Origin: Alphaproteobacteria bacterium
GTDB taxonomy: Bacteria; Pseudomonadota; Alphaproteobacteria; Micropepsales; Micropepsaceae
NCBI GenBank assembly: GCA_025350465.1
Contig: JANXXU010000006.1
Coordinates: 124,001 to 188,000 of the forward strand
DNA: 64,000 nt
Reading direction: 5' to 3'
Below, piece after piece: positions 45,040 through 55,148 of the stretch; within the stretch, counting starts at the first letter, position 1; each line of letters starts with the position of its first letter. A model generated the notes under the pieces. It was not told the DNA's origin, searched no databases, and saw only the letters and a list, made by a program, of their open reading frames with translations. The position numbers were made by a program, and so were the translations under genes.

Positions 45040-46008
45040 ATGGGCGAGAAGCTGGTTACGGTCTTTGGCGGATCGGGGTTCGTTGGCCGGCATGTTGTTC
45101 GTCGCCTGGCAAAAGAGGGCTACCGCATTCGTGTCGTGGTGCGCCGTCCGGCCGACGCCTATTTTCTTCAACCGCTTGGCGACGTCGGCCAAATCGCCGT
45201 TCTGAAATGCGATATTCGCGACGAAGTGCAAGTTGCCGCTCTGGTCGCCCGCGCCGACGCCGTCGTCAATCTCGTCGGCATTTTGCGGCCCTCAGGCGGT
45301 GAGACCTTCGACGCCATTCATGTCGAAGGGGCTGGATCGGTTGCGGCCGCGGCCGCGAGCGCGGGCGTCAAGCGCTTGGTCCACATCTCTGCCATCGGCG
45401 CCGATGCCGAAGCGAAATCGCGATATGCACGGTCGAAGGCCGCCGGCGAGGCGCGGGTGCGCGCCGCGTTTCCCGCGGCGACGATCTTGCGCCCCTCGAT
45501 CGTCTTTGGGCCGGAGGATCGCTTCTTCAATCGCTTCGCCGCACTGATGCGGCTCGTCGGATTTGTCTTCCCGCTCTTTGGCGGTGGTCGCACGTTGTTT
45601 CAGCCGGTCCATGTCGGCGACGTCGCCCGCGCCGTTGCGAATGCCTTGCGCTCCGATGGGGCGGCTGCGAAGACCTACGAGCTCGGCGGTCCCGTCACCT
45701 ACTCGTTCAAGGAACTGCTGCACTACATCGCACGCGTCACCGAGCGAAGGCCGTTGTTCATTCCAATTCCGTTTGCGCTGCTGGATCTTAGCACTCTGTT
45801 GATGGGCTGGTTGCCGGGCGTTCCCATCACCTACGATCAGGCAAAGCTGTTGCGCGTCGACAATGTGGTGAAGGCGGGACGCGACGCGAACAGTGTCGGA
45901 ACGTTCGCCGATCTAGGCGTCGTGCCGACCGCGGTTGAAGCGATCGTGCCGAGCTATCTGTGGACCTATCGGCCGAGCGGCCAGTACGCGGAGCCCCGGG
46001 GTGCCTAG
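45040..46008 (+). CDS. NDUFA9-like NAD(P)-binding epimerase family protein
   Basis: This 322-residue atypical short-chain dehydrogenase has the nucleotide-binding start VTVFGGSGFVGRHVVRRLAK, VNLVGILRPSGG, HISAIGAD and YARSKAAGEARVR. It resembles the NDUFA9 accessory subunit family of complex I, common in alphaproteobacteria. I chose the ATG with GGAG upstream; the frame continues further back with no ribosome site. The C-terminal lipid- or quinone-binding half is less conserved. It converges with uppP, as seen in related genomes. Confidence 0.85.
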   Translation: MGEKLVTVFGGSGFVGRHVVRRLAKEGYRIRVVVRRPADAYFLQPLGDVGQIAVLKCDIRDEVQVAALVARADAVVNLVGILRPSGGETFDAIHVEGAGSVAAAAASAGVKRLVHISAIGADAEAKSRYARSKAAGEARVRAAFPAATILRPSIVFGPEDRFFNRFAALMRLVGFVFPLFGGGRTLFQPVHVGDVARAVANALRSDGAAAKTYELGGPVTYSFKELLHYIARVTERRPLFIPIPFALLDLSTLLMGWLPGVPITYDQAKLLRVDNVVKAGRDANSVGTFADLGVVPTAVEAIVPSYLWTYRPSGQYAEPRGA

Positions 46009-46046
46009 TCCTACCCAGGGTGCAGTCTCACCCGGGCTGCTTAGTC

Positions 46047-46865
46047 TCAAATGGGTGTTCCGCGAACGGCGAACCAGCTCAACAGGAAGCCGCCCACGAA
46101 GATGCGGTACCAGGCAAAGATGCCGAATCCGTTCTTTGATACGAACGTAATGAAGCGCTTCACGACCCAATAGGCGCAGACGAACGCCACGACAAATCCA
46201 AGCGCGAGGATGAACAAGTCCTCCACGTGCAGCTCATGCCAGTGCTTGTATAGCGAATAGACAGACGCGCCCAGCATCGTCGGAATCGCCAGGAAGAACG
46301 AGAATTCCGCCGCCGCACCGCGCTCGACCTTCATCAACAGCGAACCCATGATTGTAGCGCCCGAACGCGACACGCCGGGCACGAGCGCCAGACATTGGCA
46401 CAATCCTATTTTGAGATAGAGCGGCAGCGGAAAGTCTTCGACGGCGTAGTATTGAGGTATCTTGACGACGCGCTCGATGAAGATGATCGCAACGCCGCCG
46501 ACGATCAGCGCGACCGACACGACGTAAGGGTTGAGCAGATATTTTTCGATGTAGTCGGCGGTTAGCACGCCGATCGCGGCCGCCGGCAGGAATGCGATGA
46601 ACAGCCCGAATGCGAAGCGCTGAGCATTTTCGTTGCGCGGCAACGCTCGCGTCACTTTCCACAGATACTCGAAATAGATCACGCAGACCGAGAGGATCGC
46701 GCCGAATTGGATGAAGACTTCGAAGACATTGCCGTGAACCGCTTCCAGCCCGAGCAGGCTGCGCACCAAAATCAAATGACCCGTCGAGGAAACGGGCAAA
46801 AACTCGGTGACGCCCTCGACGATGGACAGAACGATCGCCGAGAAGATTTTCCAAACCAGTTCCAT
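46047..46865 (-). CDS. uppP: Undecaprenyl-diphosphatase
   Basis: The 272-residue polytopic enzyme recycles undecaprenyl diphosphate to the monophosphate carrier used for peptidoglycan, O-antigen and other glycans. It has the signature EGVTEFLPVSSTGHLIL near the start and LVPGVSRSGATI in the second repeat, together forming the active site at the outer face of the inner membrane. The carrier serves the surface-sugar genes of this window. It is divergent from gltD. Confidence 0.96.
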   Translation of the reverse strand: MELVWKIFSAIVLSIVEGVTEFLPVSSTGHLILVRSLLGLEAVHGNVFEVFIQFGAILSVCVIYFEYLWKVTRALPRNENAQRFAFGLFIAFLPAAAIGVLTADYIEKYLLNPYVVSVALIVGGVAIIFIERVVKIPQYYAVEDFPLPLYLKIGLCQCLALVPGVSRSGATIMGSLLMKVERGAAAEFSFFLAIPTMLGASVYSLYKHWHELHVEDLFILALGFVVAFVCAYWVVKRFITFVSKNGFGIFAWYRIFVGGFLLSWFAVRGTPI

Positions 46866-47174
46866 GTCGAGCGGAGCGATACCTGAAGGGGCCGAAATCG
46901 CGCGCGACCGTAAACTGGATTGTGCACGTGCGCACCAGGCATTCGCGCCGCACGTGTGCCGCTGCCTCGCGGCGCAAACCCGACCTCATCGGTCTCAACA
47001 TAATTAAGACCGTTTCAGGACTATTATTTGGACTTGCTTGCATCGAAGGGGTCATCAGCAGCGCGCTGCATACCATTTAGGACATAGCATCTGTCATAAT
47101 TTGCAGCTTTGTCCTTGTTACGCAACAATCGGCACGTATAACGATCTTCGACTTTAGAAAATTGCGTGGACGGA
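46866..47174. other. Intergenic region between uppP and gltD
   Basis: This 309-bp divergent gap contains no credible gene. The half next to gltD is AT-rich and holds the promoter-like sequence described separately. The half next to uppP is GC-rich and shows no clear feature. Confidence 0.7.
47115..47142 (+). promoter_or_regulatory. Possible sigma-70 promoter with a dyad for gltDB
   Basis: TTGTTA, 16 bases, then TATAAC, 33 bp before the gltD start. The -35 box lies in a dyad TTGTT-ACGC-AACAA (47115-47128), which could be an operator covering the promoter. Spacing is one base short of ideal. This is a visual match only. Confidence 0.4.
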
Positions 47175-48623
47175 ATGGCGGAAAACAAGCTTTTGAAGTT
47201 CGTGACCACTGGCCGGCAAATGCCGACGAAGCGGCCGGCGGGTGCGCGCGCCCACGATTTTCAAGAGATTTTTGGCGAGTACATCACTCAAAAGGCTGAG
47301 GAGCAGGCTGGCCGCTGCTCGCAATGCGGCGTGCCGTTTTGCCAGGTCCATTGCCCGCTGCAGAACAACATTCCCGACTGGCTGAAGATGACCGCCGAGG
47401 GTCGGCTTGAGGAGGCCTACGAACTCGCTTCCGCCACCAACAACATGCCCGAGATCTGCGGTCGCATTTGCCCGCAGGACCGCCTCTGCGAGGGCAACTG
47501 CGTCATCGAACAATCAGGTCACGGCACGGTGACGATCGGCGCCGTCGAGAAATACATCACCGAGACCGCCTGGAGCCGCGGCTGGATCAAGCCGATCGCG
47601 CCGGCACGCGATCTCGCTCGCTCGATCGGCATCGTCGGTGCGGGACCGGCAGGCCTCGCCGCTGCCGAGCAGATGCGCGCCAAGGGCTACGCCGTCACCA
47701 TCTACGATCGCTACGACCGGGCAGGCGGCTTGCTGATCTATGGCATCCCGAACTTTAAGCTCGAGAAACCGGTTGTCGAACGTCGCACCAAACGGCTCAT
47801 CGCCAGCGGCGTCCACATTCGCCAAAACAGCGAAGTCGGCCGCAACGTTGCGCTTGGCGAACTTCGCGCTCGCCACGACGCCGTGTTGATCGCGACCGGA
47901 GTCTACAAGGCGCGCGACATGGCGGCACCCGGCGTCGGGCTCGCCGGCATCGTCCCCGCGATGCGCTATCTCACGGCGTCGAACCGCAACGGTCTGGGCG
48001 ACAAGGTCAAGGAATTCGACAGCGGCGCGCTCAATGCCGCCCGTCGCAATGTTGTCGTCGTCGGCGGCGGCGACACGGCGATGGATTGCGTGCGCACGGC
48101 GGTGCGCCAAGGCGCAAAGTCCGTGACGTGCCTCTATCGCCGCGATCGCGAGAACATGCCTGGATCGCTCCGCGAAGTGACGCATGCGGAAGAAGAAGGC
48201 GTCGTCTTCTCATGGCTTTCCGCTCCAAAGGCGTTCTTGGGCGACAAGCGCGTCAAAGGTGTGCGTGTGATCAAGATGCGTTTGGGCGCGCCTGACGTGA
48301 GCGGCCGCCACGTGCCCGAGGAAGTGCAGGGCAGCGAACACAATGTCGACGCCGACCTCGTGATCATGGCGCTGGGCTTTGATCCGGAGGATTTGCCGGC
48401 AATGTTCGCCGAACCGGCGCTCGCCGTCACGCGCTGGGGCACGCTCAAGATCGACTACAAGACGATGATGACGTCGCTGCCGGGCGTGTTTGCCGCCGGC
48501 GACATCGTGCGCGGCGCTTCGCTCGTTGTTTGGGCGATCCGCGACGGCCGCGACGTTGCAGAGGCGATGCACAAATATCTCGAAGCGAAAGCCGCGCCCA
48601 CAATGCGCGCCGCTGCGGAGTGA
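47175..48623 (+). CDS. gltD: Glutamate synthase small subunit
   Basis: The 482-residue subunit brings electrons from NADPH to the large subunit. The N-terminal domain carries Cys motifs for 4Fe-4S clusters (CSQCGVPFCQVHCPLQ, CGRICPQDRLCEGNC). The FAD-binding (IGIVGAGPAGLAAAEQM) and NADPH-binding (VVVVGGGDTAMDCVRTA) loops follow. I used the ATG rather than a GTG three codons upstream. It is followed after five bases by gltB; the order gltD before gltB is common in alphaproteobacteria. Confidence 0.95.
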   Translation: MAENKLLKFVTTGRQMPTKRPAGARAHDFQEIFGEYITQKAEEQAGRCSQCGVPFCQVHCPLQNNIPDWLKMTAEGRLEEAYELASATNNMPEICGRICPQDRLCEGNCVIEQSGHGTVTIGAVEKYITETAWSRGWIKPIAPARDLARSIGIVGAGPAGLAAAEQMRAKGYAVTIYDRYDRAGGLLIYGIPNFKLEKPVVERRTKRLIASGVHIRQNSEVGRNVALGELRARHDAVLIATGVYKARDMAAPGVGLAGIVPAMRYLTASNRNGLGDKVKEFDSGALNAARRNVVVVGGGDTAMDCVRTAVRQGAKSVTCLYRRDRENMPGSLREVTHAEEEGVVFSWLSAPKAFLGDKRVKGVRVIKMRLGAPDVSGRHVPEEVQGSEHNVDADLVIMALGFDPEDLPAMFAEPALAVTRWGTLKIDYKTMMTSLPGVFAAGDIVRGASLVVWAIRDGRDVAEAMHKYLEAKAAPTMRAAAE

Positions 48624-48628
48624 ACCAT

Positions 48629-51600
48629 ATGACCGACTCTGCCGAACAGGAACTGCAGCGCTATCTGGACAACGCAAAAAAACTCGAAGAGGGCCACGCT
48701 TATTCGCCGTCGGACGAGCACGACGCCTGCGGTGTGGGCCTCGTCGCGGCCGTCGATGGCAAGCCGCGCCGTGAAGTCGTGGTCAACGCGATCAATGCGC
48801 TGAAATGCGTCTGGCATCGTGGCGCCGTCGACGCCGACGGAAAGACCGGCGATGGCGCGGGTATTCACATCCAAGTGCCGCAGGATTTCTTTTCCGACGA
48901 GGTGCGCGCGACCGGCCATGAGTTGGAAGGCGGCCGTATCGGCATCGGCATGATCTTTCTGCCGCGCACCGATTATGCCGCGCAGGAGGCATGCCGCACG
49001 ATCGTCGAAGCCGAGATCTTGCGCTTCGGCTATTACATCTATGGCTGGCGCCAGGTGCCGGTCGACATCTCCGTCATCGGCGAAAAGGCGAACGCGACGC
49101 GCCCCGAGATCGAACAGATCATGTTCGACACCGGAGAGAAAACCAATGTCGATGCGATCGAGCGGGATCTTTTTCTCATTCGCCGCCGCATCGAGGCAGC
49201 GGTGCGCCGCGCCAGCATTCCGAATTTTTACATTTGCTCGCTGTCGACGCGTTCGCTGATCTACAAGGGCATGTTCTTGGCCGAGCAGCTCTCGACCTTT
49301 TATCCGGATTTGCAGGACGCGCGCTTCATCTCGCCGATGGCGATCTTCCATCAGCGCTATTCGACGAACACCTTCCCGACCTGGCATTTGGCGCATCCCT
49401 TCCGGATGCTCGCTCACAACGGCGAGATCAACACGCTCAAAGGCAACGTCAACTGGATGAAGAGCCATGAGATCCGCATGGCCTCCGAAGCGTTCGGCGA
49501 CTACCAGGAAGACATCAAACCGATCATCCAGCCGGGTTCGTCGGACTCCGCCGCGCTCGACGCGGTATTCGAAGTGTTGTGCCGCGCCGGCCGCACGGCG
49601 CCGATGGCCAAGCTGCTGTTGATTCCGGAAGCCTGGTCGAAGAAGGGCACCACCATGCCCGACTCGCATCGCGCGATGTATTCTTATGCGAACGCGGTGA
49701 TGGAACCGTGGGACGGACCGGCGGCAATCGCCGCAACCGACGGGCACTGGGTCATGGCGGGGCTCGACCGCAACGGCTTGCGCCCGCTGCGCTACACGCT
49801 CACCGATGATGGATTGCTGTTCGTTGGCTCCGAAACCGGCATGGTTGTGTTGCCGGAGGCAAAGATCAAAAAGAAAGGCCGCGTCGGCCCCGGACAGCTG
49901 ATCGCCGTCGATCTTGTCGAAGGTCGCTTCTACGACGACCGCGCGATCAAGGACAAATTGGCGGCCGAGCTGCCGTACGAAGAATGGACGAAGAACGTCG
50001 TCGATCTCGATCCGATCATAGGACCGGGGCCGGAGCCGCGCCTGTTCGAAGAAAAGAGCGATCTGCGCCGTCGTCAGCTCGCCGCCGGAATCTCGATCGA
50101 AGACCTCGAAATGATCCTCCATCCGATGGTCGAGGATGCGAAAGAGCCCGTGGGTTCGATGGGCGACGACGCGCCGCTCGCTGTGCTCTCGGCGCAATAT
50201 CGACCGCTCTCGCATTATTTCCGGCAAAACTTCAGCCAAGTGACGAATCCGCCGATCGACTCGCTTCGCGAAGACCGCGTGATGAGCTTGCGGACGCGCT
50301 TCCGCAATCTCGGCAATGTCCTGGCGCAGGACAAGAGTCAGGTCGAAGTCTTCACGCTCGAAAGTCCGGTGATTTCGACCGGAATGTTCATCCGCATGAA
50401 GGAGCATTTGATCGGGCGCTTCTATGAAATCGATTGCGTGTTCGACATAGGTGCCGAAGGCGGGCGCGATGGTGCGCTCAAGGCGGCGCTCGACCGCATT
50501 TGCAAAGAAGCGGAGGAAGCGGTTGCCTCCGGTTATAGTCATTTGATCCTGACGGACGAGCGCGTCGGCCCCGGCATTGCGCCGATCCCGATGATCTTGG
50601 CGACAGGCGCCGTCCACACGCATCTCGTCAAGACGCGCATGCGCACGTTCACATCGCTCAACGTGCGTGCCGCCGAGTGCATGGACACGCATTATTTCGC
50701 TGTATTGATCGGCGTCGGCGCGACGACGGTGAATGCGTATCTGGCCCAAGAATGCATCGCCGAGCGTCACGCGCGCGGCCTCTTCGGCAATCGTCGCCTC
50801 GGTGAGTGCGTCAAACGCTATCTCGACTCCGTCGATGCCGGCTTGCTCAAGATCATCTCCAAGATGGGCATCTCGGTCATCTCGTCCTATCGCGGCGGCT
50901 ACAACTTTGAGGCCGTCGGCCTGTCGCGTTCGATGGTCGCCGAATATTTCCCCGGCCTCTCGTCGCGCATTTCCGGCATCGGCCTCAACGGCATCCAGAA
51001 GCGCATCGCCAAGATGCACGTGCGCGCCTTCGATGAAGATGTGACGGCCCTCCCGATCGGCGGCTTCTATCGCTATCGCAAGGGCGGAGAGACGCACGCC
51101 CACTCCGCGCAGTTGATCCACCTGCTGCAGGAAGCCGTCACGCGCGAGGCTTATCAGACGTTCAAGAAATATTCCGAGATACTGCGTGAATCGCCGCCGA
51201 CGAGCTTGCGCCATCTCATGGATTTCCGCCCACGCGGACGCACGCCAATTCCGACGGAAGAGGTCGAATCGATCACCGAGATCCGCAAGCGCTTCGTGAC
51301 GCCGGGCATGTCGCTGGGCGCGCTCTCGCCCGAGGCGCACGGCACGCTCAACATCGCCATGAACCGGATCGGCGCAAAGTCGGACTCGGGCGAAGGCGGC
51401 GAGGACCCGTCGCGCTTCAAGGCGCGTCCCAACGGCGACAACGCGAACTCTGCGATCAAGCAGATCGCCTCGGGCCGCTTCGGCGTCACCGCGGAATATC
51501 TGAATCAATGCCGCGAGATCGAGATCAAGATCGCGCAAGGCGCCAAGCCGGGCGAGGGCGGCCAGCTGCCCGGCTTCAAAGTCACCGAGATGATCGCCAA

Positions 51601-53179
51601 GTTTCGCTTGGCGACGCCGGGTGTGACCCTCATCTCGCCGCCGCCGCATCACGACATTTATTCCATCGAAGATCTGGCACAGCTCATCTACGACCTCAAG
51701 CAGATCGCGCCGACCGCGCGCGTCTGTGTGAAGCTCGTGGCCTCGACTGGCATCGGTACGATCGCGGCCGGCGTTGCGAAGGCCAAGGCCGACGTTATCT
51801 TGATCTCGGGTCACGTCGGCGGCACCGGCGCGTCGCCGCTGACTTCGATCAAATATGCCGGTGTGCCGTGGGAGATGGGGCTCACTGAAGTCAATCAACT
51901 GTTGACGCTCAACAATCTGCGCCATCGCATCGTGCTGCGCACCGATGGCGGCATTCGCACCGGCCGCGATGTGGTGATGGCGGCGATGATGGGCGCTGAA
52001 GAATACGGCATAGGTACCGCCGCTCTCATCGCCATGGGTTGCATCATGGTGCGCCAGTGTCATTCCAATACCTGTCCCGTTGGCGTGTGCACGCAGAACG
52101 AGGAGCTACGCAAGAAATTCACCGGCACGGCCGAGAAAGTCGTGAACCTGATGAGCTTCATCGCGGAGGAAGTCCGCGAGATCTTGGCCTCGCTTGGTTT
52201 CCGTTCGCTGAAGGAAGTCATCGGCCGCACGGACCTCTTGGGCCAGTTCAATCGCGGTGCCCACGATCTCGACGACCTCGATCTGAATCCGCTCTTGGTG
52301 CAGGCGGATCCCGGTCCGCACCCGCGCTATTGCACGATCGACGGACGCAACGAAGTGCCGGACACGTTGGACAAGGAAATCGTGCGCGACGCGCAGCGCT
52401 TCCTGGACGACGGCGAAAAAATGCAGCTGACCTACACCGTGCGCAACACGATGCGCGCGATCGGAACGCGCACGTCGTCTCATATAGTGCGCAAATACGG
52501 CATGAAGGGCCTAAGTCCCGGGCAGCTCACGCTCGAACTCCGCGGCTCGGCCGGCCAATCGCTCGGCGCCTTCGCGGTCCAAGGGCTGAAGCTCAAACTC
52601 TTCGGCGACGCTAACGACTATGTCGGCAAGGGCTTGTCGGGCGCGACCATTATCGTGCGCCCGATGGTGTCGAGCCCGCTTGAGAGCCAAGACAACGTCA
52701 TCATCGGCAACACGGTTCTCTACGGCGCGACGTCCGGCAAATTATTCGCGGCCGGCCAAGCTGGCGAACGATTCGCCGTACGCAATTCCGGCGCGCTCAC
52801 GGTGGTCGAAGGCTGCGGCTCGAACGGTATTGAATATATGACAGGCGGCGTTGCGGTTATCCTCGGCGCGGTCGGTGACAATTTCGCGGCAGGAATGACC
52901 GGCGGCATGGCGTTTGTCTATGACCTGCACAACGAGATCGCCCACCGCCTGAACGTCGACAGCGTAGCCGAGCCAATGCGGCTGAGGTCGCAGTATTGGG
53001 AACACTTGTTGCTCGGTCTCATCGAGGAGCATGCGGCCGAAACCGGTTCGCGGCACGCCAGACGCATTCTCCAGCAATGGGACGTTGAGCGTGCCCGCTT
53101 TTGGCAAATCTGCCCAAAGGAAATGCTCACACGCCTCAAGCACCCGTTGAGCGACGAGGTCGAAGCCGTCCGGGCGTGA
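48629..53179 (+). CDS. gltB: Glutamate synthase large subunit
   Basis: The 1,516-residue enzyme makes two glutamates from glutamine and 2-oxoglutarate. Its class II amidotransferase domain has the nucleophile C34 (HDACGVGL), exposed by removal of a 33-residue propeptide. The FMN domain lies in the third quarter, with the 3Fe-4S ligands in CIMVRQCHSNTCPVGVCTQ, and the C-terminal GXGXG helix domain includes GSAGQSLGAFAVQGLKL. The ATG chosen follows gltD closely; a longer frame would overlap it. The opposite strand is free of stops for 1,200 codons, a composition effect. Confidence 0.97.
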   Translation: MTDSAEQELQRYLDNAKKLEEGHAYSPSDEHDACGVGLVAAVDGKPRREVVVNAINALKCVWHRGAVDADGKTGDGAGIHIQVPQDFFSDEVRATGHELEGGRIGIGMIFLPRTDYAAQEACRTIVEAEILRFGYYIYGWRQVPVDISVIGEKANATRPEIEQIMFDTGEKTNVDAIERDLFLIRRRIEAAVRRASIPNFYICSLSTRSLIYKGMFLAEQLSTFYPDLQDARFISPMAIFHQRYSTNTFPTWHLAHPFRMLAHNGEINTLKGNVNWMKSHEIRMASEAFGDYQEDIKPIIQPGSSDSAALDAVFEVLCRAGRTAPMAKLLLIPEAWSKKGTTMPDSHRAMYSYANAVMEPWDGPAAIAATDGHWVMAGLDRNGLRPLRYTLTDDGLLFVGSETGMVVLPEAKIKKKGRVGPGQLIAVDLVEGRFYDDRAIKDKLAAELPYEEWTKNVVDLDPIIGPGPEPRLFEEKSDLRRRQLAAGISIEDLEMILHPMVEDAKEPVGSMGDDAPLAVLSAQYRPLSHYFRQNFSQVTNPPIDSLREDRVMSLRTRFRNLGNVLAQDKSQVEVFTLESPVISTGMFIRMKEHLIGRFYEIDCVFDIGAEGGRDGALKAALDRICKEAEEAVASGYSHLILTDERVGPGIAPIPMILATGAVHTHLVKTRMRTFTSLNVRAAECMDTHYFAVLIGVGATTVNAYLAQECIAERHARGLFGNRRLGECVKRYLDSVDAGLLKIISKMGISVISSYRGGYNFEAVGLSRSMVAEYFPGLSSRISGIGLNGIQKRIAKMHVRAFDEDVTALPIGGFYRYRKGGETHAHSAQLIHLLQEAVTREAYQTFKKYSEILRESPPTSLRHLMDFRPRGRTPIPTEEVESITEIRKRFVTPGMSLGALSPEAHGTLNIAMNRIGAKSDSGEGGEDPSRFKARPNGDNANSAIKQIASGRFGVTAEYLNQCREIEIKIAQGAKPGEGGQLPGFKVTEMIAKFRLATPGVTLISPPPHHDIYSIEDLAQLIYDLKQIAPTARVCVKLVASTGIGTIAAGVAKAKADVILISGHVGGTGASPLTSIKYAGVPWEMGLTEVNQLLTLNNLRHRIVLRTDGGIRTGRDVVMAAMMGAEEYGIGTAALIAMGCIMVRQCHSNTCPVGVCTQNEELRKKFTGTAEKVVNLMSFIAEEVREILASLGFRSLKEVIGRTDLLGQFNRGAHDLDDLDLNPLLVQADPGPHPRYCTIDGRNEVPDTLDKEIVRDAQRFLDDGEKMQLTYTVRNTMRAIGTRTSSHIVRKYGMKGLSPGQLTLELRGSAGQSLGAFAVQGLKLKLFGDANDYVGKGLSGATIIVRPMVSSPLESQDNVIIGNTVLYGATSGKLFAAGQAGERFAVRNSGALTVVEGCGSNGIEYMTGGVAVILGAVGDNFAAGMTGGMAFVYDLHNEIAHRLNVDSVAEPMRLRSQYWEHLLLGLIEEHAAETGSRHARRILQQWDVERARFWQICPKEMLTRLKHPLSDEVEAVRA

Positions 53180-53260
53180 TGGGTCGGCGCCGGCGAACGT
53201 GGCGTCTGTTGCGCCCTTGAACTTGCGCTATGCGCGCCCCTCCGCCTATTTCTCGCATCC

Positions 53261-54400
53261 ATGGATGGAACCCACAGCGAGTCGTCCGGGGCCTGGACGC
53301 TGCGTTTGCGGATCGACGGCGTCGAACACGCCGGGCGAGCTACGATGGTCGAAACCGTAGTGGAGGCCCTTCCGGGCATACGCTGGGCGCGGGTCGACTA
53401 CGCACTTGCACACATCGATATTCGCGGCAGGGGACCAATCGACGAAGCTGAATTGGTTGCCGCTGTTGCAGGCACCGGGTGTACTTTGCGCGCCATGGGG
53501 GAAGAAGATCATCCCGAGCCCGACCATTCCGCCAGCGACGACCACGACGAGCCGGTCGCCGAACCCGACCGTTCGCCGGATGAGCATGGCGAGGACGATG
53601 GTCGAGGCGAGGACGCGCGTGGTGATGACGTTGCTGACGACGGTGCGCGATCTCTTTCGGATATCTTCCGCAGCGGCTCCGACGACGGCCAGCCTGGAGA
53701 CACGGCCCCACGCGAGGCCTCCGGCCTTAACATCTTCGGCTTCTTCGCACATGTAGCGCTTTGGTGCCTTGCGGTCTCCCTGTTGTGGGCACTCGCTTAT
53801 CGCGTCCTTCCGGTGCCGATGACGATGCCGATGTTCGGCGATGCGGTCTTCGGAAACGGCGTTCGCAACCATTGGGTATCGCTCGAGCGCATCTCGCCCA
53901 ATCTTATTCGCTCGGTTATCGCCTCCGAGGACAATGAGTTCTGTCATCACTACGGCTTCGATTTCGGCGAAATCCATGATGCGCTGCGCGAGGCCCAGAA
54001 CGGAGGCCGAGAACGCGGCGCCTCCACCATCAGCCAGCAGACCGCGAAGAATGCGTTTCTCTGGGCCGATCACTCGTGGTTGCGCAAGGCGCTCGAAGCG
54101 TATTTCACGTTGGTAATCGAAACGCTCTGGCCGAAGCGGCGCATTATGGAAGTCTATTTGAACATCGCCGAGTGGGGCGATGGTATCTACGGGGCGGAAG
54201 CCGCCGCGCGTCATTGGTTTCACAAGCCGGCGTCGCGCTTGAGCGCATTGGAGGCCGCCAGGCTCGCCGCAATTCTGCCGGCGCCGGATCGCTGGAAGGC
54301 AAGCCCAGCGGGTCCCTATGTTGTGTCGCGCTCCTACACAATCATGGCGCGGGCAAATAGCGTCGATCTCGGTGGCGACGATCGCTGCGCACGGCCGTAA
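53261..54400 (+). CDS. mtgA: Monofunctional peptidoglycan glycosyltransferase with an HMA-like N-terminal domain
   Basis: The 379-residue protein has three parts. Residues 12-78 follow the strand-helix pattern of a heavy-metal-associated domain but have GVEHAGR where CxxC is expected. An Asp/Glu-rich disordered linker follows to about 155. A membrane helix (about 160-183) leads to a GT51 domain with the catalytic SEDNEF-x-HHYGFD motif, GASTISQQTAKN and EVYLNIAEWGDGIYG. The enzyme polymerises lipid II glycan strands. The N-terminal extension is unusual and would lie in the cytoplasm. It follows gltB after 81 bp. Confidence 0.9.
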   Translation: MDGTHSESSGAWTLRLRIDGVEHAGRATMVETVVEALPGIRWARVDYALAHIDIRGRGPIDEAELVAAVAGTGCTLRAMGEEDHPEPDHSASDDHDEPVAEPDRSPDEHGEDDGRGEDARGDDVADDGARSLSDIFRSGSDDGQPGDTAPREASGLNIFGFFAHVALWCLAVSLLWALAYRVLPVPMTMPMFGDAVFGNGVRNHWVSLERISPNLIRSVIASEDNEFCHHYGFDFGEIHDALREAQNGGRERGASTISQQTAKNAFLWADHSWLRKALEAYFTLVIETLWPKRRIMEVYLNIAEWGDGIYGAEAAARHWFHKPASRLSALEAARLAAILPAPDRWKASPAGPYVVSRSYTIMARANSVDLGGDDRCARP

Positions 54401-54459
54401 ATGGGCCGCAGCCGCTTCACACTGGACGCGCGTGTGCTGATCCCTCATCTTCCGCGTCC

Positions 54460-55137
54460 ATGCGCCACCTTCACCATTTTGTGCTGTCGCCGTTTTGCCG
54501 CAAGGTTCGTCTCGTGCTCGGCGAGAAGAAGCTCACCTTCGATCTGGTGCCCGAACGGCCATGGGAACGGCGTGCCGAATTCTTGGCGCTGAATCCGATG
54601 GGTCAAGTGCCGGTCATGATCGAAGAAAGCGGCGTCGTCATCGCCGATAGCGGCGCCATCGCTGAATACTTCGAGGAGATTCATCCAGAGCCGTCCTTGA
54701 TGCCGGCACGACCGCCCGAGCGGGCCGAAGTTCGGCGTCTCGTCGCGCTCTATGATCAGCTTTTTTTCACCGAGGTCTCCGGCGTCCTGTTGCGCGAAAA
54801 GGTCCTGAAGCGCTTTGGCTGGGGCACTGACGGCTCGACCTCGCCCGACCTCACCGCCATTCGCGCGGCCCTCGACTCCTTGCGCAGACTTTTGGCTTAC
54901 ACCGGCGAGCTTGGTGAAAGGCGCGGTTGGCTGGCGGGGCCATTGAGTCTGGCCGACTTCGCCGCCGCCGCCCATATTTCATGTATCGATTATCTCGGTG
55001 ACATCGCTTGGGAGACGGCGCCAGAGGCGAGAGAATGGTATGCGCGCGTCAAGTCGCGGCCCTGTTTCCGGCCGTTGCTGACCGATCATTTGCCCGGCAT
55101 GCCGCCGCCGCGCCATTATGCAAACCTGGACTTTTAG
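54460..55137 (+). CDS. GST-family protein, FzlA-like
   Basis: The 225-residue protein has an N-terminal thioredoxin-fold domain (HHFVLSPFCRKVRLVLGEKK, LNPMGQVPVMIEE, DSGAIAEYF) and a helical C-terminal domain (LSLADFAAAAHISCIDYLG). The C-terminal end PPPRHYANLDF and position beside queG match FzlA, the alphaproteobacterial GST homologue that binds FtsZ and drives cell constriction. The match is from memory of the family; a true glutathione transferase is possible. Confidence 0.8.
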   Translation: MRHLHHFVLSPFCRKVRLVLGEKKLTFDLVPERPWERRAEFLALNPMGQVPVMIEESGVVIADSGAIAEYFEEIHPEPSLMPARPPERAEVRRLVALYDQLFFTEVSGVLLREKVLKRFGWGTDGSTSPDLTAIRAALDSLRRLLAYTGELGERRGWLAGPLSLADFAAAAHISCIDYLGDIAWETAPEAREWYARVKSRPCFRPLLTDHLPGMPPPRHYANLDF

Positions 55138-55148
55138 GTGACTGTGTG

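Noticed and set aside
44829-45040. tRNA-Leu as an integration site for a mobile element
   Set aside because: No integrase gene, no repeat of the tRNA 3' end nearby, and flanking genes are core genes.
48455-52063. A 1,202-codon open frame on the strand opposite gltB
   Set aside because: It mirrors gltB codon for codon, is rich in Arg, His, Asp and Gln as antisense frames in GC-rich DNA are, has no domain motifs or ribosome site, and gltB is a certain gene.
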